A stretch of 64,000 nt of DNA, taken from contig NZ_ABVL01000025.1 of the NCBI RefSeq assembly GCF_000173075.1, positions 27,876 through 91,875 on the forward strand, read 5' to 3'. The translations under genes were made by a program, and so were the position numbers. Below the pieces are notes generated by a model. That model made no database searches, was not told the origin of the DNA, and saw only the letters and a list, made by a program, of their open reading frames with translations. Position 1 is the stretch's first letter. Each line of letters opens with the position of its first letter. Source of the DNA: Chthoniobacter flavus Ellin428. GTDB lineage: Bacteria > Verrucomicrobiota > Verrucomicrobiia > Chthoniobacterales > Chthoniobacteraceae. Positions 17,301-25,326 of the stretch are shown here, one piece after another.

Positions 17301-20300
17301 CTGGCACTTTCACCATCAACAGCGGCTCCCTCTATTTCGGCGCCCAGACCAGCGTCTCGGCCGGCGCACTGGCCGGGTCCGGCGGATTGGAGCTCACCAA
17401 TGCCAGCAATCAAGGCGTCACCTTCACCGTCGGTGGGAATAACAGCTCAACCACTTATACCGGCGCATTGACCGGCTCCGGCAGTTTGATCAAGACCGGC
17501 TCCGGCACGCTGGCGCTCTCCAATCCGAATTCAACGGCGAACATCACCCTGGCGAGTGGCACGCTCGACATTAGCCAAAATAGCTACGCGCTCGGCACGG
17601 GCACGTTCACCTATAATGGCGGCACGCTCAATTTCGGCTCGCTCACCGCAGCGTCGGCTGGCGCTCTGGCGGGAACGGGCAATCTCTCGCTGCTCAATAA
17701 CTCCTCCCAGCCCGTCACTTTCACCGTCTGCACCAACGGCGCTTCCACGGTCTACTCGGGCACCCTCACCGGCGGCACGCTGATCATGAATGGCACCGGC
17801 ACTCTCGGTCTGAGTGGCCCAGGCTCCACCGCAAATATCACGCTCAACAACGGCACGATCGATCTCAGCAGCAGCGCCACGGATCTAGGTACTGGCACCT
17901 TCACCATCAACGGCGGCAACCTCTACTTCGGCGCCCAGACCAGCGCTTCGGCCGGCGCACTGGCCGGTTCCGGGGGATTGGTGCTTACCAATGCCAGCAA
18001 TCAAGCGGTCGCCTTCACCGTCGGCGGCAATGGCACCAACACGACTTACACGGGAGCGGTCACCGGCTTGGGTACGCTGGTCAAGACCGGCTCCGGCGCG
18101 CTGGCGCTCTCCGACCCGAATTCGACGGCCGGCATTACGCTGTCACAAGGTATCCTCGATATCAGTGCCAATGGCAGCGCGCTCGGCTCCGGCACGTTTA
18201 CCGACAACGGCGGCACCCTCAATTTCGGCTCGCTCACCGCCGTATCGGCCGGCGCTCTGGCGGGAACCGCCAATCTCTCGCTGCTCAATAACTCCTCCCA
18301 GCCTGTCACTTTCACCGTCGGCAGCAATGGCGCCTCCACGACTTACTCCGGAGCCCTCGCCGGCGGCACCCTGGTCAAGACCGGCGCCGGCACGATGACT
18401 CTTACCGGCTCCGTCTCCTCCGGAGCCAACTTGACGCTGGCCAACGGTACGCTCGACATCAGTCTCGACAGCGCCGCGCTCCAATCGGGCACCTTCACCA
18501 TCAATGGCGGCGCGCTCAATTTGGGGACTTTGACGAGCGTCTCGGCCGGCGGCCTCGCCGGTTCAGGCGGGCTGGTGCTCACAAACGCGAGCAGCCAGGC
18601 AGTCACTTTCACCGTCACTGGCAACAATAGCACGAACTACTCTGGAGCGGTCACCGGCTTGGGTTCGTTGGTGATGAATGGCACTGGCACCCTCGCGCTC
18701 TCCAACTCCAACTCGACGGTGAACATTACCCAGTCCCAAGGTACCCTCGATATCTCCCAGAATGGGAACGCACTCGGCTCGGGCACCTTCACCATCAACG
18801 GCGGCACGCTTTTCACCGGCTCGCAGACTAGCGTTTCCATGGGCGCGCTGGCCGGAGCGGGCACCGTTGCCCTGCAAAGCCCCGGCGGCCAGCCCATCGC
18901 ACTCACCACGGGCGGGAACGGCGCATCCACCACTTTTTCCGGATTGCTCAACGGCAGTGGCTCGGTGATCAAAGCGGGCGCTGGCACCTGGACCCTTACC
19001 ACGGCCAACAGCTACACCGGCGGCACGACGATCAATGGCGGCGCGATCGTCAGCACCAGTGTCGGCGCGAGTTCCTCGGTGCTCGGCACCGGCCCGGTGA
19101 CGGTGGGCGCCAACAGCCTGCTCACCGGCGTGGGCTTCATTCCTGGCGCCACCACGGTGAACGGCTTCCTTTCTCCCGGAAGCCCCATCGGCACCTTGAA
19201 CTTCGGCAACTCGTTGACCTTTTCGAGCACAGGGGGATATCAGGTCACCCTGGGCTTCGAGACGCCTGGCACCGGCTACAGCCAGGTCTTCGTGCAAAAC
19301 CAGATCAACCTGGCCGGCACTCTGAGCATCACTTTTGCCAGCGGTTTCGTGCCCAACATCGGGGACAAGTTCTTCATTCTCGACACGATCGGTTCCTCTG
19401 CCGTCACCGGGACTTTCCGCAACCCGGCGGGCGGAGCTCTCAACCAGATCACCGTCAACGGCATGCTCTTCCATGTCACTTATAACGATAGCAATTCGGA
19501 CGGCGGGGCCAACGACGTCTCGCTCACCTATCAGGGTCCGACTCCCTTTTTCTACAAATGGTCGGGCGCCGGGGCGGATACCAACTTTGGCACGGGCGCG
19601 AACTGGCAGGGCAACAGCGTCCCGCCCGCGGGCAACAGCGGGGTGGAACTCGTCTTTTCGGGCTCGGGCACGGGCGCCTTCCTCACCCCGGTCAATAACC
19701 TCACCAATTTGTTTGCCGGCAGTATCAGCATTGAACCCGGCAGCGGTAATTTTGTGCTTTCCGGTCAGCCGATCCCATATCTGGGCAGCAGCGGCGTGAC
19801 CTGCACCCGCGCCGGCACTCAGACAATCAACAACCAGATCACGCTCGGCCTCACTGGAACCTGGACTATCGGCAACGGCAGTACCTTGCTCATGAACGGA
19901 AACCTCTCCGGAACCGGCTCTCCCACGCTGACTAAAACCGGAACCGGCACGCTGATCCTCGCGGGGACCACCTCCTCCCTCGGTGGCCTCACCATTGGCG
20001 CGGGCACACTGCAACTGGGCAATGGTGGAACCACCGGCACCCTCCCCGCATCCATGTCGATCCTGGATAGAGGCAACCTGGCCTTCAATTTCTCCCGGAG
20101 CGTCACCGAGGGAACCGACTTCGGCAGCATTTCCGGTAGCGGCACCGTGACACAGGGGGGCCCCGGCACCGTCTTCCTGACCGCCAATACTTATACTGGC
20201 GGAACGATCGTTACCGGCGGCGTGATCAATTTCGGAAGCTCCGGCCTGGGCACCGGTCCCATCACCCTCAATGGCGGTGGCCTGCAGTGGTCCACCGCGC

Positions 20301-23300
20301 TCGGTATTTCGTCCCAACTCGTGTCCATCGGTTCCTTGGGCGGAACGCTCGATACCAACGGCAACAGCGTTACCATCAATAGCGTCATCAGTGGAGCGGG
20401 CCCGCTCACCAAAACAGGCATCGGCGCCCTCACGTTGAATGTCGACAGCTCCGGGTTCAGCGGCGGCTTTACCGTCCTCCAAGACAGCTTGATTTACGGC
20501 TCTACGGCCAATGCACTGGGCACCGGCACGATCACACTGAGTGGTGGAACGCTCGGTTTTAACCAGGTGACGGCCGCCAATGCCGGCGGCCTGGCCGGGA
20601 CGGGTAACATCGTGCTCACCAACGCCAGCAATCAGCCGGTCACTTTCACCGTGGGTGGCAACGGCGCCTCCACGACTTATTCCGGGAGCCTTTCCGGTCT
20701 GGGCCTCCTCATCAAGAGCGGCACCGGCACCTTCACGCTCGCGGGGGACAGCACCGGCTCGGTGAGTGAAATTTCCATCGCGCAAGGCACCGTCGCGCTG
20801 GCCACGCCGAATGCCGCCGCGGGTTACACGCTTTCTCTCGACGGCGGCAATCTGTCCTTCGGCTCGCTGACCAGCGCCACGGCGAGCGAACTTACCGGCA
20901 GCGGGTCCCTCCTGCTGGCCAATGTCACCAATCAATCCGTCGCCTTCACCGTGGGTGGGGATAACAATTCAACCACCTACGCGGGCGCATTGACTGGCAC
21001 AGGCACCTTGATCAAGACCGGCACGGGCACGCTCACGCTGGGCAACGCGGGTTCGACAGCGGCGACTACACTCAACGCCGGCGTCATCGATTTCGATGGC
21101 AACCCGAACGCATTAGGCGCCGGGACTTTCACCATCAACGGCGGCACGGTGAACTTCGACAGCCTCACCGCTGCGTCGGTCGGCGCTCTGGCCGGTTCCG
21201 GTCCGTTGGTCCTGACGAACAGCAACAACCAGCCCGTCAATCTCACCGTGGGCACAAACGGCGCTTCGACCACTTATTCCGGAACCCTCGCGGGCTTGGG
21301 CTTCCTCACCATGAACGGCACGGGCACCCTCACCCTGGCCGGCGACAGCACCAATGCATCGGGCACCGTGAGCATCACACAAGGCACCGTCGCCCTGGCG
21401 ACATCGAACGCTGCGGCGGGTTACACGCTCGGTCTCAATGGCGGCACCCTATCCTTCGGATCGTTGACCAGCGCCGCCGCCGCCGCCTTGCAAGGCAGCG
21501 GTTCTCTCGTCCTCCAGAACATCAACAATCAAGCGGTCGCCTTTACTCTCGGTGGGAATAACAGCTCAACCACTTATACCGGTGCACTTACCGGCTCCGG
21601 CACGTTAATCAAGACCGGCTCCGGCACGCTGGCGCTCTCCAACCCGAATTCGACGGCCGGCATTACGCTGTCACAAGGTATCCTCGATCTCAGTGCCAAT
21701 GGCAGCGCGCTCGGTTCCGGCACGTTTACCGACAACGGCGGCACGCTCAATTTCGGCTCGCTCACCGCAGCCTCGGCTGGCGCTCTGGCGGGAACCGCCA
21801 ATCTCTCGCTGCTCAATAACTCCTCCCAGCCCATCACTTTCACCGTCGGCAGCAACGGCGCCTCCACGACTTACTCCGGCGCCCTCGCCGGCGGCACCCT
21901 GGTCAAGACCGGCACCGGCACGATGACTCTCACCGGCTCCATCTCCTCCGGAGCCAACTTGACGCTGGTCAACGGTACGCTCGACATCAGTCTCGACGGC
22001 ACCGCGCTCCAATCGGGCACCTTCACCATCAATGGCGGCGCGCTCAATTTGGGGACTTTGACGAGCGTCTCGACCGGCGGCCTCGCCGGTTCAGGAGGGC
22101 TGGTACTCACAAACGCGAGCAACCAGGCAGTCACTTTCACCGTCACGGGCAACAATAGCACGAACTACACGGGAGCGGTCACCGGCTTGGGTTCGTTGGT
22201 GATGAATGGCACTGGCGCCCTCGCGCTCTCCAACTCGAATTCCACGGCGAACATTACTCTCACGCAAGGCATCCTCGATATCTCCCAGAATGGGAACGCG
22301 CTCGGCTTGGGCACCTTCACCACCAACGGCGGCACTCTTTTCACCGGCTCGCAGACAAGCGTTTCCATGGGCGCGCTGGCCGGTTTCGGTCCTTTGGTCC
22401 TGACGAACAGCAACACCCAACCCATCAATTTCACCGCGGGCAGCAACGGCGCTTCGACGACTTACTCGGGCACGCTCTCGGGCCTCGGTAGCTTGATCAA
22501 GACCGGCACAGGCACCCTTACGCTGACCGGCGACAGCACCGGCGTGTTGAGCACCGTGAGCATCGCACAAGGCACCCTAGCGCTGGCCACATCGAATGCC
22601 GCGGCGGGTTATACGCTCGGCCTCAATGGCGGCACCCTATCCTTCGGATCGTCAACCAGCGTCGTAGCGGGCGGGCTCTCGGGCAACGGAACGCTAACTC
22701 TGACGAACGCCAACAATCAGGCCGTCACCTTCACCGTAGGCGGGAATAATGCCTCGACGACTTTCAATGGCGCGCTCACCGGCTTGGGAATGCTGGTAAA
22801 AACGGGTTCCGGCACACTCACCCTCAACAACTCGGAATCCCTCGCCGCAATCACGCTCGCCGGCGGCACCCTCCAGATACCGGCCAGCAGTCTCCTTTCC
22901 TCCGCCTCGGCTATCACGCTCACTGGCGGCACGCTGAATCTCGGTAGCCTTACGAACAATACCGTAGCCTCGGTCAGCCTGCAATCCGGCAGCATCACCA
23001 GCACCACGGGCACGCTCTACAGCACCAGCGACTACGATATTCAGTCCGGCAGCGCTAGCGCGATTCTCGCCGGCAACGTCAACTTGAACAAAACCACCGC
23101 CGGCACCGTGACATTGACCGGGGCCAACACCTACACCGGCGTCACTACGATCACCAACGGTATCCTAAGCGTCTCAAACCTGACCGCTGGCGGCGCGGCA
23201 AGCAGCATCGGCACATCCAGCAACGCCGCGGCCAACCTCGTGATCAATGGGGCCACGTTGCAGTACACCAACGGCCATGTCGGCGTGACCCAACCCACCG

Positions 23301-24625
23301 ACCGACTCTTCACCATGGGCACAGCCGGAGCGACACTCGACTCCTCCGGCGGCGGCTCGATCTTCTTCACCAACACCGGCGCGGTGGTTCTTTCCGGCAC
23401 CAACACCGCACGCACATTCACGCTCAGCGGCACGGGGATTGGTGGCTTCGTGCCCGTCATCGGTGACAACGGAACGGGACAGACTTCGCTCACCAAAAGC
23501 GGGACCGGCATTTGGACACTGGACGGGGCGAGCACCTATACCGGGGTCACTACCGTCAACGCTGGCATGCTGTTTGTCGCATTAGCCAACGGCGGCACGC
23601 CCAGTTCCATTGGAGCCTCGAGCAACGCCGCGGCCAATCTCGTCTTGCAGGACGGCACCAACCTGAAGATGCTCGCCTCCACCACGGATCGCCTGTTTAC
23701 CATCAATGGCTCCGTATCGCTTGAGGCCGACGATTCTGTGCAATTCACCAACCCCGGCACCATCGCCTTTTCCGCCATCAATACTCCGTGCACGGTCATC
23801 CTCACCACCCCCTTCAACAACGCCAGCGTCACCGCTTCCTTCGCGCCGGCAATCGGTGACAACGGAACCGCGCCGACCTCGCTCCTCAAAAGAGGGGCGG
23901 GCGCCTGGGCACTCACCGGCACGAACACCTACACCGGTAGCACCACCATCAATTCCGGCGAGCTGGTGGTCAGCGGTTCACTCAATGGCACTACCGGGGT
24001 CAACGTCGCGACTAACGCCATCCTCGGCGGCACTGGCACGATCGCTCTCGCTAATGGCAGCGCGTTCACCTTGCAAAGTGGTGCGAGACTAATGCCCGGC
24101 AGCGGGACGAGCAACGGGTTCACCATCAACGCCACCGGCGGCGGTTCGGCGACGCTGAATTTGCAGAACAACTCGGCCCTCTGGCTCACCATTGCCAATA
24201 ACCAGGCGGGCAGCTTCGGTGCGCCTTCGCTGAACGACTACTCCAAGCTCACCCTCGGGCCCAACGTCAGTGCGACGCTCAGCGGCCAGCTTGTCGCCCT
24301 CACGAGCGGGACGGTGAACAATGGTGACGTCTTCGTCATCATCGACAGCAGCACCGCGGTGAGCGGCATGTTCAGCGACACCGGCACCGCCGCCCCCAAC
24401 AGCGCTGGCAGCGCCTATCTTTTCACCTTCAACGGACAGCAGTGGGAGATCAACTACGCCTGGACCGGCAACACTCCCCTCGCCGGCATGGATTTCAACA
24501 GCTTCGCGCAAGTCACCGGCGGCACGAACGTCGCCCTGCTCGCGATCCCCGAGCCCGGCTCGATGCTCTCGCTTCTCGGTGGTAGTGCGCTGCTGCTCGG
24601 CTGGCGGCGGCGCAAGGTGCGTTAG
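14363..24625 (+). CDS. giant beta-strand-repeat surface protein with PEP-CTERM anchor (copy 1)
   Basis: A 3,420-residue exported protein. The N-terminus has a long signal peptide (RLILTNTVAGLLVSLAFPSL). The body consists of autotransporter-associated beta-strand repeats of the GTLTLxGxNTYTGGTT type within larger units of 98-99 residues (unit starts near nt 17666, 17960, 18257 and 18554) that alternate between an LSLLNNSSQPVTF and an LVLTNASNQAVTF form. At residues 1588-1728 is a terminal-type block (GDKFFILDTIG...), after which a new N-terminal-like module begins (WSGAGADTNFGTGANW). The C-terminus IPEPGSMLSLLGGSALLLGW plus RRRK is a PEP-CTERM sorting signal; no beta-barrel is present, so anchoring depends on an exosortase, which is not in this window. 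Gly/Ser/Thr/Asn dominate. Confidence 0.9.
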   Translation: MRHRSSFPFSQRLPRFSRRAKRLILTNTVAGLLVSLAFPSLASINIFNGSINSSWANAGNWSLSHVPNSIDGLFFNSSTTGNSQLNNSWSTQTLSFDTGSDSFGIDANFAGTTTRTLVFVGGTNANGGADLISLSANTTGTITLGGANGVGVLNLDFNTAHRTGTINVANSAATLVIGANAHLIGSNGITKNGAGTLQILSTNTYTGGTAINAGVIAFANGSLGSGTITLNGGGLQWVTGNTQDISGQLATIGSGGATFDTNGQNITFNSVFGSAGTVTKTGAGTLTLPNAPWQQLQVNQGTVNLTASSVTTGGIQLNGGNLTFSNTTTTLNAAGVIQLYGINLVCDDAMTTVTAGGLQLNGGGNLIFGKAMTTVSLGGLSSNSTTAIFPTQNGSGAPMAVTLGSATNFAGMITGNGSIVSQGGTLSGDNSGFNGGFTVNAGTLQIASSTALGTGTVTLNGGTLTFVGQPYFSAGALAASNSTLVLQNNSRAPVYFTVGSNGASTTFSGILTGDFDRPQGTLIKVGTGTLTLTNSDYSTANITLMSGTLDVSADPYLLGAGALQINGGALAFGNLTSSSVGALTGSGNLVLTNANNQGVTFTVGMTLPNWLFVGFSLDTPALETFYGAITGLGTLVMNGSAVAQNNWNIPLNILHLGGSGSTANITLLNGTIYIQSSGALGSGTFTDDGGTLSFVGPTTAAAGALAGTVNLALLTDAITPLPVTFIVGSNGASTTFSGALTGSGTLVKVGSGTLTLTGTGSTANITLNSGAIDISASPTSLSSGVFTYNGGNLIFGGQTSISVGGLAGSSDLVLTNASNQGITFIVGGNGANTTYTGAITGLGTLVMNGPSTLALTNPNSTAGIVLAGGSLDISQNGSALGSGTFGDYGGTLNFGSLTAASAGALAGPGNLSLLNNSSQPVTFTVGDNGASTEYSGALTGGTLVKNGTGALRLSGTGSTANFTLNNGTIDLSSNATGLGTGTFTINSGSLYFGAQTSVSAGALAGSGGLELTNASNQGVTFTVGGNNSSTTYTGALTGSGSLIKTGSGTLALSNPNSTANITLASGTLDISQNSYALGTGTFTYNGGTLNFGSLTAASAGALAGTGNLSLLNNSSQPVTFTVCTNGASTVYSGTLTGGTLIMNGTGTLGLSGPGSTANITLNNGTIDLSSSATDLGTGTFTINGGNLYFGAQTSASAGALAGSGGLVLTNASNQAVAFTVGGNGTNTTYTGAVTGLGTLVKTGSGALALSDPNSTAGITLSQGILDISANGSALGSGTFTDNGGTLNFGSLTAVSAGALAGTANLSLLNNSSQPVTFTVGSNGASTTYSGALAGGTLVKTGAGTMTLTGSVSSGANLTLANGTLDISLDSAALQSGTFTINGGALNLGTLTSVSAGGLAGSGGLVLTNASSQAVTFTVTGNNSTNYSGAVTGLGSLVMNGTGTLALSNSNSTVNITQSQGTLDISQNGNALGSGTFTINGGTLFTGSQTSVSMGALAGAGTVALQSPGGQPIALTTGGNGASTTFSGLLNGSGSVIKAGAGTWTLTTANSYTGGTTINGGAIVSTSVGASSSVLGTGPVTVGANSLLTGVGFIPGATTVNGFLSPGSPIGTLNFGNSLTFSSTGGYQVTLGFETPGTGYSQVFVQNQINLAGTLSITFASGFVPNIGDKFFILDTIGSSAVTGTFRNPAGGALNQITVNGMLFHVTYNDSNSDGGANDVSLTYQGPTPFFYKWSGAGADTNFGTGANWQGNSVPPAGNSGVELVFSGSGTGAFLTPVNNLTNLFAGSISIEPGSGNFVLSGQPIPYLGSSGVTCTRAGTQTINNQITLGLTGTWTIGNGSTLLMNGNLSGTGSPTLTKTGTGTLILAGTTSSLGGLTIGAGTLQLGNGGTTGTLPASMSILDRGNLAFNFSRSVTEGTDFGSISGSGTVTQGGPGTVFLTANTYTGGTIVTGGVINFGSSGLGTGPITLNGGGLQWSTALGISSQLVSIGSLGGTLDTNGNSVTINSVISGAGPLTKTGIGALTLNVDSSGFSGGFTVLQDSLIYGSTANALGTGTITLSGGTLGFNQVTAANAGGLAGTGNIVLTNASNQPVTFTVGGNGASTTYSGSLSGLGLLIKSGTGTFTLAGDSTGSVSEISIAQGTVALATPNAAAGYTLSLDGGNLSFGSLTSATASELTGSGSLLLANVTNQSVAFTVGGDNNSTTYAGALTGTGTLIKTGTGTLTLGNAGSTAATTLNAGVIDFDGNPNALGAGTFTINGGTVNFDSLTAASVGALAGSGPLVLTNSNNQPVNLTVGTNGASTTYSGTLAGLGFLTMNGTGTLTLAGDSTNASGTVSITQGTVALATSNAAAGYTLGLNGGTLSFGSLTSAAAAALQGSGSLVLQNINNQAVAFTLGGNNSSTTYTGALTGSGTLIKTGSGTLALSNPNSTAGITLSQGILDLSANGSALGSGTFTDNGGTLNFGSLTAASAGALAGTANLSLLNNSSQPITFTVGSNGASTTYSGALAGGTLVKTGTGTMTLTGSISSGANLTLVNGTLDISLDGTALQSGTFTINGGALNLGTLTSVSTGGLAGSGGLVLTNASNQAVTFTVTGNNSTNYTGAVTGLGSLVMNGTGALALSNSNSTANITLTQGILDISQNGNALGLGTFTTNGGTLFTGSQTSVSMGALAGFGPLVLTNSNTQPINFTAGSNGASTTYSGTLSGLGSLIKTGTGTLTLTGDSTGVLSTVSIAQGTLALATSNAAAGYTLGLNGGTLSFGSSTSVVAGGLSGNGTLTLTNANNQAVTFTVGGNNASTTFNGALTGLGMLVKTGSGTLTLNNSESLAAITLAGGTLQIPASSLLSSASAITLTGGTLNLGSLTNNTVASVSLQSGSITSTTGTLYSTSDYDIQSGSASAILAGNVNLNKTTAGTVTLTGANTYTGVTTITNGILSVSNLTAGGAASSIGTSSNAAANLVINGATLQYTNGHVGVTQPTDRLFTMGTAGATLDSSGGGSIFFTNTGAVVLSGTNTARTFTLSGTGIGGFVPVIGDNGTGQTSLTKSGTGIWTLDGASTYTGVTTVNAGMLFVALANGGTPSSIGASSNAAANLVLQDGTNLKMLASTTDRLFTINGSVSLEADDSVQFTNPGTIAFSAINTPCTVILTTPFNNASVTASFAPAIGDNGTAPTSLLKRGAGAWALTGTNTYTGSTTINSGELVVSGSLNGTTGVNVATNAILGGTGTIALANGSAFTLQSGARLMPGSGTSNGFTINATGGGSATLNLQNNSALWLTIANNQAGSFGAPSLNDYSKLTLGPNVSATLSGQLVALTSGTVNNGDVFVIIDSSTAVSGMFSDTGTAAPNSAGSAYLFTFNGQQWEINYAWTGNTPLAGMDFNSFAQVTGGTNVALLAIPEPGSMLSLLGGSALLLGWRRRKVR
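18085..18855 (+). repeat. in-frame segmental duplication, first copy
   Basis: About 771 bp nearly identical to 21613-22383, with no indel: the offset is exactly 3,528 bp (1,176 codons). It covers several 98-99-residue repeat units of the giant protein. Confidence 0.8.
21613..22383 (+). repeat. in-frame segmental duplication, second copy
   Basis: Second copy of the 771-bp block at 18085-18855. The few differences are single substitutions such as GCAGCCTCGGCT for GCCGTATCGGCC. Similarity drops sharply after GCGCTGGCCGG at the right edge. Confidence 0.8.
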
Positions 24626-24941
24626 GCGATTTTGATTCGATAAGTCGCGATGGTGGATGCCGATCTCCAAGCGGCATATCTTAACTAACACGCAGGAGGC
24701 ATCTATCTGCGAACGAATTGCTCTGACCGGCAGCGGCAGCGTGGCGGATCGTGTTCGAGGGCGAGTCATTTCGTAGAGACCTAGTACAACTACCTAGTTT
24801 TTTGCCGGCAAGCGTCTTGTAAACCGTCGACGTTCCTTTACACCGGCGTTGAATGCACTTCTGCGTCGTCCGGAGATACGGTCCCGTAAGTTCGCCTCCT
24901 CTTTTCCGGCGAACCCCAAGTCAAATCCCGAGAGCTACGCA

Positions 24942-24959
24942 TTTCAACGTAACTCCGAC
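24942..24959 (+). promoter_or_regulatory. motif shared with the leader of the first giant gene
   Basis: TTTCAACGTAACTCCGAC, preceded by AGCTACGCA, parallels CTACGTTTCATCGTAATTC at 14137-14155. The distance to the start codon differs (about 370 against 205 bp), so if functional it is more likely an activator or operator site than a core promoter. Confidence 0.3.
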
Positions 24960-25272
24960 AGCCACGTCTCCTTCGCCACCGGCTTTTGACACCCCGCCTC
25001 CGGATGAAACACCCTCCGTTCTTTAAGAGAAAGCTGTGCACCGCACGGCGCGAGTCATTCTCAGCACGAGCATCGTCGTCCTCGCAGCGTCGCCTCTCAC
25101 TCCTGGGTTGGCAGCGGCGAAAGAGACTTTGAGGCGAGCCGGAATACTTACGTAATAACTCGCATAAAACCCACATTCGCTTCGCCTGTCGACGATTAAC
25201 AGCACCCGTAACTAATACGGGGCTTTCTGTAAACCAACCCCCGAAAGGTGTGACACCTGCTTGCTAGCATCC

Positions 25273-25312
25273 TGCGTTTTTCTACGGGCAACTTTACCTC
25301 CTGAAAAACGCA
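25273..25312 (+). promoter_or_regulatory. leader hairpin before the second giant gene
   Basis: TGCGTTTTTC (25273-25282) pairs perfectly with GAAAAACGCA (25303-25312) around a 20-base loop containing ACCTCCT. The hairpin ends 14 bases before the ATG at 25327, where ribosomes bind, so it could modulate translation initiation. No equivalent was seen before the first giant gene. Confidence 0.45.
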
Positions 25313-25326
25313 ACAGCCCGACCCTC

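Larger units (their letters stand above)
24626..25326 (+). other. 701-bp intergenic region between the two giant genes
   Basis: No coding sequence was accepted here. It contains an imperfect dyad CTAG-TACAACTAC-CTAG (24781-24797), the motif shared with the first leader (24942-24959) and a strong hairpin just before the second gene (25273-25312). GC content looks lower than in the flanking coding DNA. Its length suggests an independent promoter for the second gene. Confidence 0.6.

Noticed and set aside
18563..20935. Open frame of 790 codons on the minus strand
   Set aside because: It lies fully antisense to the giant PEP-CTERM gene, is Ala/Gly/Arg/Glu-rich with no domain, and is explained by the biased codons of the repeats.
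14363..24625. Classical type V autotransporter
   Set aside because: There is no C-terminal beta-barrel; the protein ends in a PEP-CTERM anchor, so only the repeat type is autotransporter-like.
24838..25176. 112-codon minus-strand frame between the giant genes
   Set aside because: Arg/Ser-rich, no motif, no plausible start region; treated as non-coding.
25250..25264. Possible sigma-54 promoter (TGACAC-CTGC-TTGCT) before the second giant gene
   Set aside because: The -24 GG is not conserved and the spacing is one base short, and no equivalent is found before the first gene.
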